Shown here: positions 33,701 to 42,566 of the stretch, one piece after another
Position numbering within the stretch: the stretch's first letter is position 1
How the letters are laid out: the number at the start of each line of letters is the position of its first letter
Assembly: GCF_001953865.1 (NCBI RefSeq)
Contig: NZ_MQUQ01000015.1
Span: 356,026 to 420,025, forward strand
From: Amycolatopsis coloradensis
GTDB lineage: Bacteria > Actinomycetota > Actinomycetes > Mycobacteriales > Pseudonocardiaceae
Direction of reading: 5' to 3'
DNA: 64,000 bases
The notes under the pieces: model-generated
What the model saw: only the letters and a program-made list of their open reading frames with translations
The model's database searches: none
Told to the model about the DNA's origin: nothing
Made by a program: the position numbers and the translations under genes

Positions 33701-35677
33701 GTGACGCACAACGCCGACGCCCCAGAAGTGCTCTGGCGCCCCGAGCCGAGCCGCCTGTCCGACACCAAGATCGACGCGTTCCGCCAGTGGCTGCGCACCG
33801 AACGCGGCGTGGAAGTCGACGACTACAACGAGTTGTGGGAGTTCTCCGTCCGGCGCGTGCCCGAATTCTGGTCGGCCGTCGGCGAATTCCTCGGCCTGCG
33901 CTGGCACGACCGGCCCGGTGAGGTGCTCACCGGCGAGATGCCGAACGCGCGCTGGTTCGAGGGCGGCACGCTGAACTACGCCGAGAACTCGCTCATGCCC
34001 GGCGTCGCGGGCGCCGCGAAGGCCGACGACGAAATCGCCGTGATCTTCCACCGCGAAGACGGCCTCTCCTCGCAACTGACCTACGGCGCCCTGCGTTCCG
34101 CTGTCGCCGCCGCGCGCGAAGGGCTGCGGAAGCTGGGAGTGTCCAAAGGGGACAGAGTCGCCGCGCTGGCGCCGAACTGCCCGCAGACGCTGATCGCCTT
34201 CCTCGCCACCGCGAGCCTCGGCGCGATCTGGTCGTCGTGCTCGCCGGACTTCGGGGTGCGCGCGGTCAGCGACCGCTTCGCGCAGATCGAGCCGAAGGTG
34301 CTGATCGCCGTCAACGGCTACGTCTACAATGGACGGTGGTTCGACAGCAGGCCGACGGTGAACTCCCTGCGGGACGAGATCCCCACGCTCGAAGCGACCG
34401 TGCTGATCGACTACGCCGGCGGCCGCCTCGACGGCACACTCGACTGGGACACCCTGCTCACCGGCAACGCGGGCGCGGAACTGGTTTTCGAACCGGTCGA
34501 ATTCGGCCACCCGCTGTGGGTCCTGTATTCCTCGGGGACCACCGGCCTGCCGAAGGGGATCGTCCACGGGCACGGCGGGATCACCCTCGAACACCTCAAA
34601 TCCCTTGCCCTGCAAAGCGATCTCGGCCCGGGTGACCGGTTCTTCTGGTTCACCACCACCGGCTGGATGATGTGGAACTTCCTCATCTCCGGCTTGCTGA
34701 CGGGCACCACGATCGTGCTTTTCGACGGCAGCCCGGGACATCCGGACCTGAACGTGTTGTGGCATCTGGCCGAACGGCACCGCATCACCTACTTCGGCAC
34801 GTCGGCGCCGTTCATCCAGAGCTGCCTGAAGGCCGGGATCAAACCGGCGGAACGGTACGACCTCACCGCGCTGCGCGCCTTGGGTTCCACCGGTGCCCCG
34901 CTGAGCGTCGAGGGTTTCCGGTGGATCGTCGACGAGGTCGGCAAACGCGTCCAGATCTGCTCGGTGTCCGGCGGCACGGACCTGTGCGTGGCGTTCGTCG
35001 TCGCCGCCCCGGACGTCCCGGTATGGCTTGGCGAGCTTTCGGTCCGCGCGCTCGGCGCCGCCGTCGCCGCGTTCGACGAGGCCGGGAAGCCGGTGGTGGA
35101 GACGGTCGGCGAACTGGTGATCACCGAGCCGATGCCGTCGATGCCGGTGTTCTTCTGGAACGACCCGGACGGCTCGCGGCTGCGCGAGGCGTATTTCGAG
35201 ATGTACCCGGGGATCTGGCGGCACGGCGACTGGATCCGGATCACCGGGCGAGGCTCCGCGGTCATCTACGGGCGCAGCGACTCGACCTTGAACCGCGGCG
35301 GCGTCCGGATGGGCACGGCCGAGTTCTACCGGGTCGTCGAGGCCTTCGACCAGGTCGCGGACTCGCTGGTGATCGACACGTCGGCGGCGGGGAACGAGGA
35401 CGGGCAGCTGCTGTGCTTCCTCGTCCTGGCCGAGGGCGCCTCGCTCGACGAGGTCGAGCCCGCCTTGCGCAAGGAGCTGCGAGGGGCCCTCTCACCGCGG
35501 CACGTGCCCGACCGGTTCGTCCAGGTGACCGAGGTGCCCCGCACGCTCAACGGCAAGAAATGCGAGGTTCCGGTGAAGAAGATCCTTTCGGGTGTTTCAC
35601 CTGACCGCGCCGTCAGCCGGGATGCGCTGCTGAACCCCGACGCCCTTGTACCGTTCGTGGAGCTGGCGAGGAGCTGA
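33701..35677 (+). CDS. Acetoacetyl-CoA synthetase
   Basis: This 658-residue adenylate-forming enzyme starts LWRPEPSRLSDTKIDAFRQW, typical of acetoacetate-CoA ligases. The P-loop is LYSSGTTGLPKGIVHGHGG. The A5/A8 region has YEMYPG-like FEMYPGIWRHGDWI, and the acyl-adenylate lysine motif is PRTLNGKKCEVPVKKIL. It activates acetoacetate, or a similar 3-oxo acid, to its CoA ester for ketone-body or polyhydroxyalkanoate metabolism. Start GTG 33701. Length is normal and all core motifs are intact. No obvious operon partner. Confidence 0.92.
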   Translation: MTHNADAPEVLWRPEPSRLSDTKIDAFRQWLRTERGVEVDDYNELWEFSVRRVPEFWSAVGEFLGLRWHDRPGEVLTGEMPNARWFEGGTLNYAENSLMPGVAGAAKADDEIAVIFHREDGLSSQLTYGALRSAVAAAREGLRKLGVSKGDRVAALAPNCPQTLIAFLATASLGAIWSSCSPDFGVRAVSDRFAQIEPKVLIAVNGYVYNGRWFDSRPTVNSLRDEIPTLEATVLIDYAGGRLDGTLDWDTLLTGNAGAELVFEPVEFGHPLWVLYSSGTTGLPKGIVHGHGGITLEHLKSLALQSDLGPGDRFFWFTTTGWMMWNFLISGLLTGTTIVLFDGSPGHPDLNVLWHLAERHRITYFGTSAPFIQSCLKAGIKPAERYDLTALRALGSTGAPLSVEGFRWIVDEVGKRVQICSVSGGTDLCVAFVVAAPDVPVWLGELSVRALGAAVAAFDEAGKPVVETVGELVITEPMPSMPVFFWNDPDGSRLREAYFEMYPGIWRHGDWIRITGRGSAVIYGRSDSTLNRGGVRMGTAEFYRVVEAFDQVADSLVIDTSAAGNEDGQLLCFLVLAEGASLDEVEPALRKELRGALSPRHVPDRFVQVTEVPRTLNGKKCEVPVKKILSGVSPDRAVSRDALLNPDALVPFVELARS

Positions 35678-35699
35678 ACGTAGGGGCGGGACTTGGCGG

Positions 35700-37013
35700 G
35701 TGCCACGTCCGGTGGTGGTGGTCACCTGCGTGACGCGGCTGGCCGGACTGCTGGCCCTGGTCTCGGTGCTGGTCCCGGCCGGGCGGCGCGGCGACGGGAG
35801 CGCTGGTGACCGGTGCTGCTGCTGGTGCTGCTCGCCGCCGGCCTCAACCGGCGGAAGCGGCGGGCCTGGCAACTCGCGGTCGCCGCCGCCGTACTGCTGA
35901 CGGTGTCGCACCTCGGGCTGCGGCGTCCTCGGCGCCGGTCTCGTGTCGCTGGCGCTGCTGATCGCCCTGATCGCGACGCGGCGCTACTTCATCGCTGTCA
36001 CCGGACGGTGGCGCGCGGTCCGGTGGTGTTTCCCGCGCTGTGGCTGGAGGACCTGTCGGCGTACTTCCTCCTCCGCTCGGCCGAACCCGCGCCCGAGCTG
36101 ACCGTCGACGAGGTCGAACGGCTCAGGGCGCTGCTAAACGAGCGTGACTCGCTGGGATACTTCGCCCTGCGCCGGGACAAGTTCGTCGTCTTCTCGAAGT
36201 CGGGGAAGGCCGCGGTCACCTATCGCGTGATCGCCGGTGTCGCGCTGTGCCCGGCGGACCCCCTTGGTGACCCGGAAGCGTGGCCGGACGCGATCGAGGA
36301 GTACCTAGACGTCTGCCGCCGGTACGCGTGGAACTCCGCGACCATGGGCTGCTCGGAACTGGGCGCGACCGTCTGGGCACGTCTCGGCCTCGAGGTCCTG
36401 GAGATCGGCGACGAAGCCGTCGTCGACACGGAACCCTTCACCCTCGACGGCCGCGTCATGCGAGGCGTCCGCCAAGCCGAAGACCTGCTCCCCGCCGAGT
36501 TGGAGGATCTCCGGACCTTGGCCGCCACCTGGCGGGGCACGGACACCGAACGCGGCTTCTCGATGGCGCTCGGACGGATGGGCGACGCGGGCTCGGTCCT
36601 GGTGACTGCCGAGCACGAGGGGCGCGTTCGCGGTCTGCTTCAGTTCGTCCCCTGGGCCGAGAAGGGCCTCTCGCTGGACGTCATGCGCCGCGACAGGACC
36701 GCCGACAACGAGCTGATGATCTCCGAACTGCTCCTGACGACCCCCGCACAGCAGTCTCCCTGAACTTCGCCGCCTTCCACGCAGTCCTGGAACAAGGCCA
36801 ACGCATCAGCGCCGGCCGTCGCCCGCCTATCCGCCCGGACACTGCGATTCTTCTCACGCTGGATCCAGATCGAGACCCTCCACCGCTTCAACGTGAAGTT
36901 CCAGCCCCGCTGGGTCCCGCGCTACTTGACTTACCCCGTGGCCCGCGACCTACCGCGCGTCGTGAAGCCGAAGGCCTCGGCGGACGCTCTCCGCTGCTGC
37001 TCAGAGCGCTGTG
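35700..37013 (+). pseudogene. Decayed lysyl-phosphatidylglycerol synthase (MprF/LysX N-terminal, DUF2156) gene
   Basis: Homology-like segments alternate between frames. A membrane segment (VTRLAGLLALVSVLVPAG) is in one frame; MLLLVLLAAGLNRRKRRAWQ from 35813 is in another; LVSLALLIALIATRRYFIAV near 35940 is in a third. A long DUF2156 domain (LRRDKFVVFSKSGKAAVTYR, then VRGLLQFVPW) runs to about 36750. A further jump gives VSLNFAAFHAVLEQGQRISA, and another gives LRFFSRWIQIETLHRFNVKF. At least four frameshifts and a probable small deletion are present. The intact enzyme would attach lysine to phosphatidylglycerol and reduce sensitivity to cationic peptides. Confidence 0.85.
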
Positions 37014-37088
37014 ACGGGTCTAAGGGGGGCCCCTTTCGCGGGGATCCATGGGGTGTGTAACCTATCTGGGCAGTGGTCGTTCGACCTG

Positions 37089-37178
37089 GGAGGCTTCGCC
37101 TAGTCTGGTCTATGGCGCCGCACTGCTAATGCGGTTGGGGGTAACCCCCCCTCCCGGGTTCAAATCCCGGAGCCTCCG
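37089..37178 (+). tRNA. tRNA-Ser(GCU)
   Basis: Acceptor GGAGGCT pairs with AGCCTCC, discriminator G. The anticodon loop CTGCTAA carries GCU. A long variable arm TTGGGGGTAACCCCCCC is present and the T arm reads CCGGGTTCAAATCCCGG. CCA is not encoded. The class II shape and anticodon agree. Confidence 0.97.
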
Positions 37179-37220
37179 CTGGCCCCTGTTTCGGCAGGTG
37201 CTAGATTGATAACTGAACAA

Positions 37221-37294
37221 GCGCCCGTAGCTCAGCTGGATAGAGCATCTGACTACGGATCAGAAGGTCAGGGGTTCGAATCCCTTCGGGCGCA
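37221..37294 (+). tRNA. tRNA-Arg(ACG)
   Basis: Acceptor GCGCCCG pairs with CGGGCGC, discriminator A. The D arm is GCTCAGCTGGATAGAGC, the anticodon loop CTACGGA (anticodon ACG, deaminated to ICG), and the T arm AGGGGTTCGAATCCCTT. CCA is not encoded. It lies at the left edge of the low-GC restriction-modification island, a usual integration site. Confidence 0.97.
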
Positions 37295-37316
37295 CGTCTG
37301 GTTGAGACAGCACTAA

Positions 37317-37345
37317 GGCCCTCCCGTTCGCGGGAGGGCCTTTTT
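37317..37345 (+). terminator. Rho-independent terminator after the tRNA pair
   Basis: Stem GGCCCTCCCG and CGGGAGGGCC around a TTCG tetraloop, followed by TTTTT. A textbook intrinsic terminator for the tRNA-Ser/tRNA-Arg transcript. Confidence 0.95.
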
Positions 37346-37575
37346 GTCGGTCCAGCTTCCAGTCTCGTTTGGCCGCGAGACGCAAGCCTCAGTAGAGTCG
37401 TTCTAAGCAAGCCGATCCTCGAGCCTTAGCTTGCACCTTCGTCGTCGCCATCAACCCGCGACGGGGCCGTGCGTTCCACTTCTCGACTCCGATCCACTAT
37501 TTCGGTGTGACGAGCGCCGCATAGTCGCTATCCTGCAGAAGGCGACGTAGTTGACCGGCGAGGGGAGAAGTCGAT

Positions 37576-38313
37576 ATGCCGGCATCGGGTGAGTTTCGGT
37601 TAAGCATCACGAAGGCGTTGGCGGACCAGTTAGCTGAAGGGCTGGCTGCGCTAACACCGGACCCTCTGGAGCCCAGGTACTTGTCGGCGGTGCAGTCAAA
37701 GCCAGGTGTCTATCAGCTCTACGAGGACGATATCCTGGTCTATGTCGGTAAAGCGCAAGACACGGAACCACTGCCTAAACGACTCCGTCAGCACCACGAC
37801 AAATTGGGTGGCCGCCTCTACGTCGGCCGCATGACATTCACCTGTCTCTATGTGCATGAGGACATGCACGCCGTATCTCCTGAGCAGCTACTGATTACAA
37901 AGTATCGTGCGGAGAAAACCGCTCGATGGAACTTCATGGGCTTTGGGAGTAAGGACCCAGGAAAAGAACGGGATACCACCAAGGTGGATGCCGATCATTT
38001 CGATGCTACGCATCCGATTAATTTGGAAGTGAAGTGCGAACAAATCAAAGCCGGCCCTTACAAGGCCTCAAACCTCTTGAAGTACATCAAGAGTGATTTA
38101 CCATTCCTTTTTCGCTACGAGAAGTCTTATATCCATGAAAAGATACGTGTCGACGTGCCTCGCGACGCGATGAGTGCCGACGATCTCTTTGGTCTTATCG
38201 CACCTAGGATCAGCGATGTCAATGATGCTTGGCGCATTACAGCGCTACCTGGCTACGTGATCATGTATCCCAAGGATGGCCCCTATCCTCACGCGCTGAA
38301 GACTTACCGCTGA
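37576..38313 (+). CDS. GIY-YIG nuclease related to Eco29kI-type restriction enzymes
   Basis: The protein has 245 residues. The catalytic fold is visible: GVY at 44-46, YVG at 56-58 (LVYVGKAQ), arginines in LPKRLRQHH (69-71), Glu103 in SPEQLLI and Asn119 in ARWNFMGFG followed by SKDPGKERD. The WN-GFG-DPGK layout is shared with Eco29kI-like enzymes. The C-terminal half (about 150-245) is not recognised and may bind DNA. All GIY-YIG residues are intact. No methylase is directly adjacent, so it may be a solitary nuclease or share the m5C methylase 2 kb away. Confidence 0.7.
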   Translation: MPASGEFRLSITKALADQLAEGLAALTPDPLEPRYLSAVQSKPGVYQLYEDDILVYVGKAQDTEPLPKRLRQHHDKLGGRLYVGRMTFTCLYVHEDMHAVSPEQLLITKYRAEKTARWNFMGFGSKDPGKERDTTKVDADHFDATHPINLEVKCEQIKAGPYKASNLLKYIKSDLPFLFRYEKSYIHEKIRVDVPRDAMSADDLFGLIAPRISDVNDAWRITALPGYVIMYPKDGPYPHALKTYR

Positions 38314-38691
38314 CAGAGCTGAAGGCGAAGGCGGGCCACGCTAATTTTAAATCTGTATGTTTCTCTTGCATGGAAGTTCCTGTAATCGAACGAGTTTACT
38401 TATGGGACGCCGGCTCTGTGATCTACCTAAACTTGAGGCGAGGTAAGAGACCCTATAAGTCTTCTTCAAACGGTATTTAGGGCTGGCGATGTAGTTCTAT
38501 ACTTAGGAGTCGGCAATCCTATGCGTTCTATCCCGGAAAGAAACCTGTCTTCGTTCGAAACTAGTATCCGCTGATCCTTGTCCATTTGTTCGCTGGCGTC
38601 CAAATCATGGGCGTTCGTCTAAACGTAAAGAGCCGTATCAATTCCTCACGCGCATCACCCTCGGGATTTAATGATATTTTCACTACTTAGG
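38314..38691. other. 378 bases without a convincing gene in the island
   Basis: AT-rich for this genome. An 83-codon frame (38229-38480) begins inside the GIY-YIG gene and has no recognisable domain. I see no repeat or RNA fold. It may be a decayed remnant. Confidence 0.4.
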
Positions 38692-39306
38692 TCACTCGAT
38701 CCCTAATTTGCTGCAACGTAAATTTCCGATGTGGTATTTGTTCCGCACGCCCTCGGCCTGGGTGAAGGGTATCCCAGGCCGATCGAGCGTTTCTGCGAGC
38801 TGTCCTCTGAGGGTTGAACCAAAGCCGTTGACTATGGTATTCCAAAAAGCTAGTCTATACGCGCGTAGTAGTGCACGTTCCCCTAGTGAAATCCAAGAGT
38901 GGTCCAAGAATAGGAATTTCACTCTGAGGTCATCTAGGCTCAGGTTTCCCCCGGCAGCCGAATTTTCGACCTCGAAAACTGACTTCGCATGCTTGTTTAT
39001 GCGTTCAAAGAGCTTGGTGGCATCATAGTTTGGTTCATAGCCGTATTCGCTGTTGCCCGCTTCGGCTTTGCCGACATACACGGGTACGTGATGGCCTTTT
39101 TGAACGCTTCCGCTAATGGACGGTAGACCTTGACTCGATCACCGACGTAATATAGAGAATAAAGGCCAGCGCCACGAAGGGCGCTGGCGGGAACGCGTGG
39201 TCCTTCTCTTGTTCGAGCCGCTCCCCGTAGAAGTCTGCCGATTGCGCTGGATCAAGGGGGATGAATCGGTCGGGTTTCGGAGGTTCTGAAAGTCGAGTCG
39301 AGACAT
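38692..39306 (-). pseudogene. Frameshifted Eco29kI-family restriction endonuclease
   Basis: Minus-strand segments in different frames line up into one Eco29kI-like nuclease: MSRLDFQNLRNPTD from 39306, then FIPLDPAQSADFYGERLEQE, then LRGAGLYSLYYVGDRVKVYR, then VPVYVGKAEAGNSEYGYEP running to the stop at 38692. The GIY (GLYSLYYVG) and YIG (VYVGKAE) elements fall in different frames, and the region with WISLGERALLRAYRLAFWNT and NGFGSTLRG is intact. Three frameshifts disable it. It lies downstream of Vsr and the m5C methyltransferase, as expected for the lost R subunit. Confidence 0.82.
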
Positions 39307-39467
39307 AGTTATCCTAGATCAACGGGGACGTCGGGGAATATCATGTTCTTTTGAGAACTCTCGAGCGCCTCATTACGTGATCCGAGAGGTCCATTCGGGT
39401 CGTGGGCGGTCCGGTCCTAGCTGTGATATTTGTCGTGGCATAACCCGGTCAGCCAACTATATGGCGG

Positions 39468-40232
39468 CTATTCGCGAACGAGTGAGAACACGCGACAAGC
39501 TGCAGATTCTGGATCTTCGTGTTCCCAGAAGCGCAAAACCCGCCATCCAGCATCCTCTAGACGTCTTGTTGTTTCAAGATCCCGTTCTTGGTTGGTTTCA
39601 ATCTTCTTCCGCCAGAATTCTGCGTTCGTAGTCGCGGGTCGATAATGATCTGGGCAGCCGTGCCAGTAGCAACCGTCAACAAATACGGCAACGCGTGGTC
39701 CAGGAAAAGCCACGTCGACTGTCCTTCTAAGGTTCGAAAGTGGTCTTATCGAAACGCGGTAACGAAGTCCGAGCGCGTGAAGTACCTTCCGCAGCCGTAT
39801 TTCCGGCTTGGTGTCCTTGCCTCGGTTGCCTCGCATCGAAGCCCTGACCGACGGTGAGGACGCCCACGAGTTGTCGGGAAGTTGTTGTTCGGACGTGAGT
39901 CCCTTGGCCCAGGCCATTTCCCAGGCCTCGACCAGATTGGCGAAACGAGTATCGTGATCTACCTGTCCGAGATATTTAGCAGGAGATCTTCCTTTGTCTG
40001 ACCAGCGAAGATATGCGCGGATACGGCGAGTATTCGGAAGAACTTTGAGCTCGACTGAGGCGCGCGCGTAGCGCCCGTCGCCGAGATTTACAAATCGCCG
40101 ATGGCGGCCTTTAGAGGCACGATCTTGCTCCGCCGCTAAGGCGTCCCGACTCCGTCCCGCTCGACCCTTCCAGGCGCGAACTGGCGGTGACTTCTCCTTC
40201 CATGAGCTTTGACCATTGCGTGCTGAGGTCAT
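39468..40232 (-). CDS. vsr: Vsr-type mismatch (very short patch) endonuclease with N-terminal extension
   Basis: The protein has 254 residues. The C-terminal domain from about residue 124 is Vsr: SVRASMRGNRGKDTKPEIRL, TVDVAFPGPRVAVFVDGCYW, HGCPDHYRPA and ERDLETTRRLEDAGWRVLRF, with the catalytic Asp of TVDVAF and the WHGC zinc site. The N-terminal 120 residues form an extra domain (RRFVNLGDGRYARASVELKV, YLGQVDHDTRFANLVEAWEM) absent from E. coli Vsr. Vsr nicks T:G mismatches formed when 5-methylcytosine deaminates. It overlaps the methyltransferase stop by four bases (ATGA), consistent with that role. Confidence 0.9.
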   Translation of the reverse strand: MTSARNGQSSWKEKSPPVRAWKGRAGRSRDALAAEQDRASKGRHRRFVNLGDGRYARASVELKVLPNTRRIRAYLRWSDKGRSPAKYLGQVDHDTRFANLVEAWEMAWAKGLTSEQQLPDNSWASSPSVRASMRGNRGKDTKPEIRLRKVLHALGLRYRVSIRPLSNLRRTVDVAFPGPRVAVFVDGCYWHGCPDHYRPATTNAEFWRKKIETNQERDLETTRRLEDAGWRVLRFWEHEDPESAACRVFSLVRE

Positions 40233-41572
40233 GCGCGAGACTCCGCATCGTCAAGCGCTGATGCGACGGCTTTCGCAAAGACCTCCCCTAGTAGAACAGG
40301 CACCGCGTTGCCAAGTTGTCGCATTTGTTCACCGCGTGGGCCTGCGAGTTGCCATTTGTCGGGAAACGTCATAACCCGAGCTGTTTCTCGAACGGTCATG
40401 TAGCGGTGCTTATATCGGAAGCCCGTGGGAGATTGCGGATCAGGTTCCCGGTCATCTGTCAGCATTACCGACTCCCCGCCGGGGACGCCGTGAACACCTG
40501 CTTTGACGGTTTTCGCCGGGCGATCGTATTCGTTAGGAGTATGTCCGGCGTAGATCCGAGCGCCCGGCCACCCGACATGATAGCGAAGACCGTCAGGATC
40601 GTAATCTACGCGATCCAATTTCTTCCACGAGATGGGAGGAAGAGGCGGTAGCTTGATGCCCTCAACATCGATTCCCTCGATCGCATCCCTCAAAGTTCGC
40701 CATGGTTTGGTGCCATTGTCAAGAGGAATGTTCTTGGGTATGCCTGCGGTAACGCGATCCCGAACATGCTTGGGGACCTTTTTGTGTCGTTCCCAGTATT
40801 CGCCGTTCAGTATCGATCGAAACAAGGCCGCTTCTGAATATTGTGGAGTGAGCATCTTTCGAAAAGTATCTAGATCAACTGCAAGGTCCGCGCGGAATGC
40901 AACAATTATAATCCGATTACGAATTTGCGGTACGCCGTAGTCGGCGGCGTTGACTGGGGTCATGACCACGTCATAACGCTTGTCGGCGGCAACGTCCCCG
41001 CGCTCCTTCGCGGCCTTCAGGGCCTCATCGTGCTCCTGCCAGCTCGAACCCGGGACTCGTTCAACAAAAGGGAACTCGAGTTCGCGCAAAATGTAGTCGA
41101 AGTACGGTTTAAAGGACGGCCTCAAGAGGCCGCGAACGTTTTCGCAGATGACAGCCTTCGGCTGCATCTGTCTAACTGCCCTGAACATCTGGGGGAACAT
41201 ATTCCGTTTGTCCTCGTCGCCCTTAGCCACTCCGCCAAGGCTAAACGGTTGACACGGCGGGCCCCCGGCTAGAACATCGACGCGACCATTTAGGTAAGCC
41301 ATGTCAAGGCCTTGTACGTCACCCTCCACGAGCGGAATGTCATCCCCGGGGGCCGGTATCACAAGAGGCGCCTCATCCCCGGTAGACGGGTCGTGGGTCT
41401 CGTCCGCTTTGCGTCGCTTCGCGATATTCGCCCTGAGTGTCTCGCAGGCGTACTTCGCGAACTCGTTGAACAACAAGGGGCGGAAGCCGGCCCGCTCGAC
41501 ACCCATCGCCAAGCCGCCGCCACCCGCGAACAACTCAACGGAGGTTCGGTCACGCGCTATGTGTTCAGCCAC
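40229..41572 (-). CDS. DNA (cytosine-5) methyltransferase
   Basis: The protein has about 447 residues. Motif I is SVELFAGGGGLAMG; motif IV is GGPPCQPFS with nucleophile Cys107; motif VI is CENVRG; motif VIII is IRNRIIIVAF; motif IX/X region has ETARVMTFPDKWQLAG and RQLGNAVPVLLGE. All catalytic blocks are present, so it should be active. The frame is open to 41911, but GTG 41572 gives a normal N-terminus. It forms a translationally coupled pair with Vsr. Association with an Eco29kI-like nuclease suggests, but does not prove, a CCGCGG-like target. Confidence 0.9.
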   Translation of the reverse strand: MAEHIARDRTSVELFAGGGGLAMGVERAGFRPLLFNEFAKYACETLRANIAKRRKADETHDPSTGDEAPLVIPAPGDDIPLVEGDVQGLDMAYLNGRVDVLAGGPPCQPFSLGGVAKGDEDKRNMFPQMFRAVRQMQPKAVICENVRGLLRPSFKPYFDYILRELEFPFVERVPGSSWQEHDEALKAAKERGDVAADKRYDVVMTPVNAADYGVPQIRNRIIIVAFRADLAVDLDTFRKMLTPQYSEAALFRSILNGEYWERHKKVPKHVRDRVTAGIPKNIPLDNGTKPWRTLRDAIEGIDVEGIKLPPLPPISWKKLDRVDYDPDGLRYHVGWPGARIYAGHTPNEYDRPAKTVKAGVHGVPGGESVMLTDDREPDPQSPTGFRYKHRYMTVRETARVMTFPDKWQLAGPRGEQMRQLGNAVPVLLGEVFAKAVASALDDAESRA

Positions 41573-41935
41573 TATGGAAGCATACCGCGGACGGATTGGC
41601 TTGGCGGACCCGACGCGCCGTGTGTAATGTCTCCTGTCCAGGTTGGTTGTCGCTAGCCTGGAAAGTGTCCGGATAGTTGCGACACGTCGCTCAGCGCTTT
41701 CGCGATGGAATTGCAGTGACTGACCGACCTCCTTCTCCGAATGCCCATCGTCGGATCCATGCGTGCTCAACTGCGGCAATGGGCCGGCAGGGGCGCGAAC
41801 AACCTCGTAGCCACATTCAACTGGGTGGGCCGCGTCTTCGAGTCGCCAGCCGCCTCGAAGAAGTTCATCGCTCTCGTCATCCGTCGACCCTGTCGCAGGC
41901 GCATGGTGCACGGTAAGGGCGCAGTCTGAGGTCGA
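41573..41935. other. 363 bases at the right end of the island without a clear gene
   Basis: Contains the methyltransferase promoter. A 62-codon frame at 41741-41929 has no recognisable family and is not called. GC content rises toward the chromosomal side. A GGGCGCAGTCTG string at 41917 resembles the tRNA-Arg end. Confidence 0.4.
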
Positions 41936-42520
41936 TCAGTCAGGCTCGGAGAGTTGGTGCCCGAACACATTGCTCAGGGCGTGCCGGATCAACCCCGGCA
42001 AGTCGGCCTCCCCATCCGTCCCAGCCCACCGGATCAGCGCCACATGCGCCGCCCCCAGGCAAGCCATCGCCGTAGCCCGCACCTGAAACTCCTCGTCAGA
42101 CTCCGGAGAAGGCCCACAAAGAGCGGCCACGATCGCATCCGCCGTCGCGTATTGGCTGTCCAGATGCCGCGCCCGCAGCGCCGGCACCGAGATCATCAGC
42201 CGCAGCCGCGCCAGCAGAAACGCCTTCTCCTGCGACGAACCCAAAGCCGCGGTCGACTCCAAAGCGCGACCGATCCGCGCAGGCAAGGGCCCAGCAGGCT
42301 GGGCTGCGACGGCAGAAGCGGTCAGCGGGTCGTATTCGTCGTAGAGCACCAGGTCCTCCTTCGTCGGGAAGTGCCGGTACACCGTCATCGCCGAGACGCC
42401 GGCGGCCGTGGCGACGTCGTTGACGGTGGTCGCGTCGTAACCGACGTCGCCGAAGAGGCGGATCGCGTGCGTCTGGATGGCAAGCCGGGTTTCGGCGCGC
42501 TGGCGGTCGCGGAGGTTCAC
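41936..42520 (-). CDS. TetR-family transcriptional regulator
   Basis: The protein has 194 residues. The N-terminal helix-turn-helix is clear (YDATTVNDVATAAGVSAMTV, YRHFPTKEDLVLYD). The C-terminal helical ligand domain is typical of actinobacterial TetR. It is divergent from an SDR gene with two perfect palindromes in the 46-base gap, so it very likely represses itself and the SDR. Start GTG 42520. Confidence 0.9.
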   Translation of the reverse strand: MNLRDRQRAETRLAIQTHAIRLFGDVGYDATTVNDVATAAGVSAMTVYRHFPTKEDLVLYDEYDPLTASAVAAQPAGPLPARIGRALESTAALGSSQEKAFLLARLRLMISVPALRARHLDSQYATADAIVAALCGPSPESDEEFQVRATAMACLGAAHVALIRWAGTDGEADLPGLIRHALSNVFGHQLSEPD

Positions 42521-42521
42521 G

Positions 42522-42554
42522 TGGTAGACACTACCAAAGTGTTAGTCACTAACA
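42522..42554. promoter_or_regulatory. Two perfect palindromes: probable TetR operators
   Basis: TGGTAGACACTACCA at 42522-42536 and TGTTAGTCACTAACA at 42540-42554 are each perfect 15-base palindromes with a three- or one-base centre. Both share the TAG...CTA half-site. They lie between the TetR and SDR start codons and would cover both promoters. Confidence 0.8.
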
Positions 42555-42566
42555 TCTGGGGTGCGC

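Larger units (their letters stand above)
37350..41935. other. Low-GC restriction-modification island
   Basis: Base use is clearly less GC-rich than on either side (for example many AAA, TAT, ATT codons at 37576-38313). The stretch carries a GIY-YIG nuclease, a broken Eco29kI-like nuclease, Vsr and an m5C methyltransferase. It starts just after tRNA-Arg(ACG). No integrase gene is recognisable. The right end near 41917 shows GGGCGCAGTCTG, similar to GGGCGCACGTCTG at the tRNA end (37288), a weak attachment-site candidate. Confidence 0.6.

Noticed and set aside
33656..35224. 522-codon minus-strand frame opposite acetoacetyl-CoA synthetase
   Set aside because: No recognisable motif; the plus strand encodes a complete adenylate-forming enzyme.
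37201..37410. Minus-strand frame covering tRNA-Arg and the terminator
   Set aside because: It only reads through the tRNA complement and has no independent support.
41741..41929. 62-codon frame at the right end of the island
   Set aside because: No domain, no ribosome site and overlapping frames of equal quality; not enough to call a gene.
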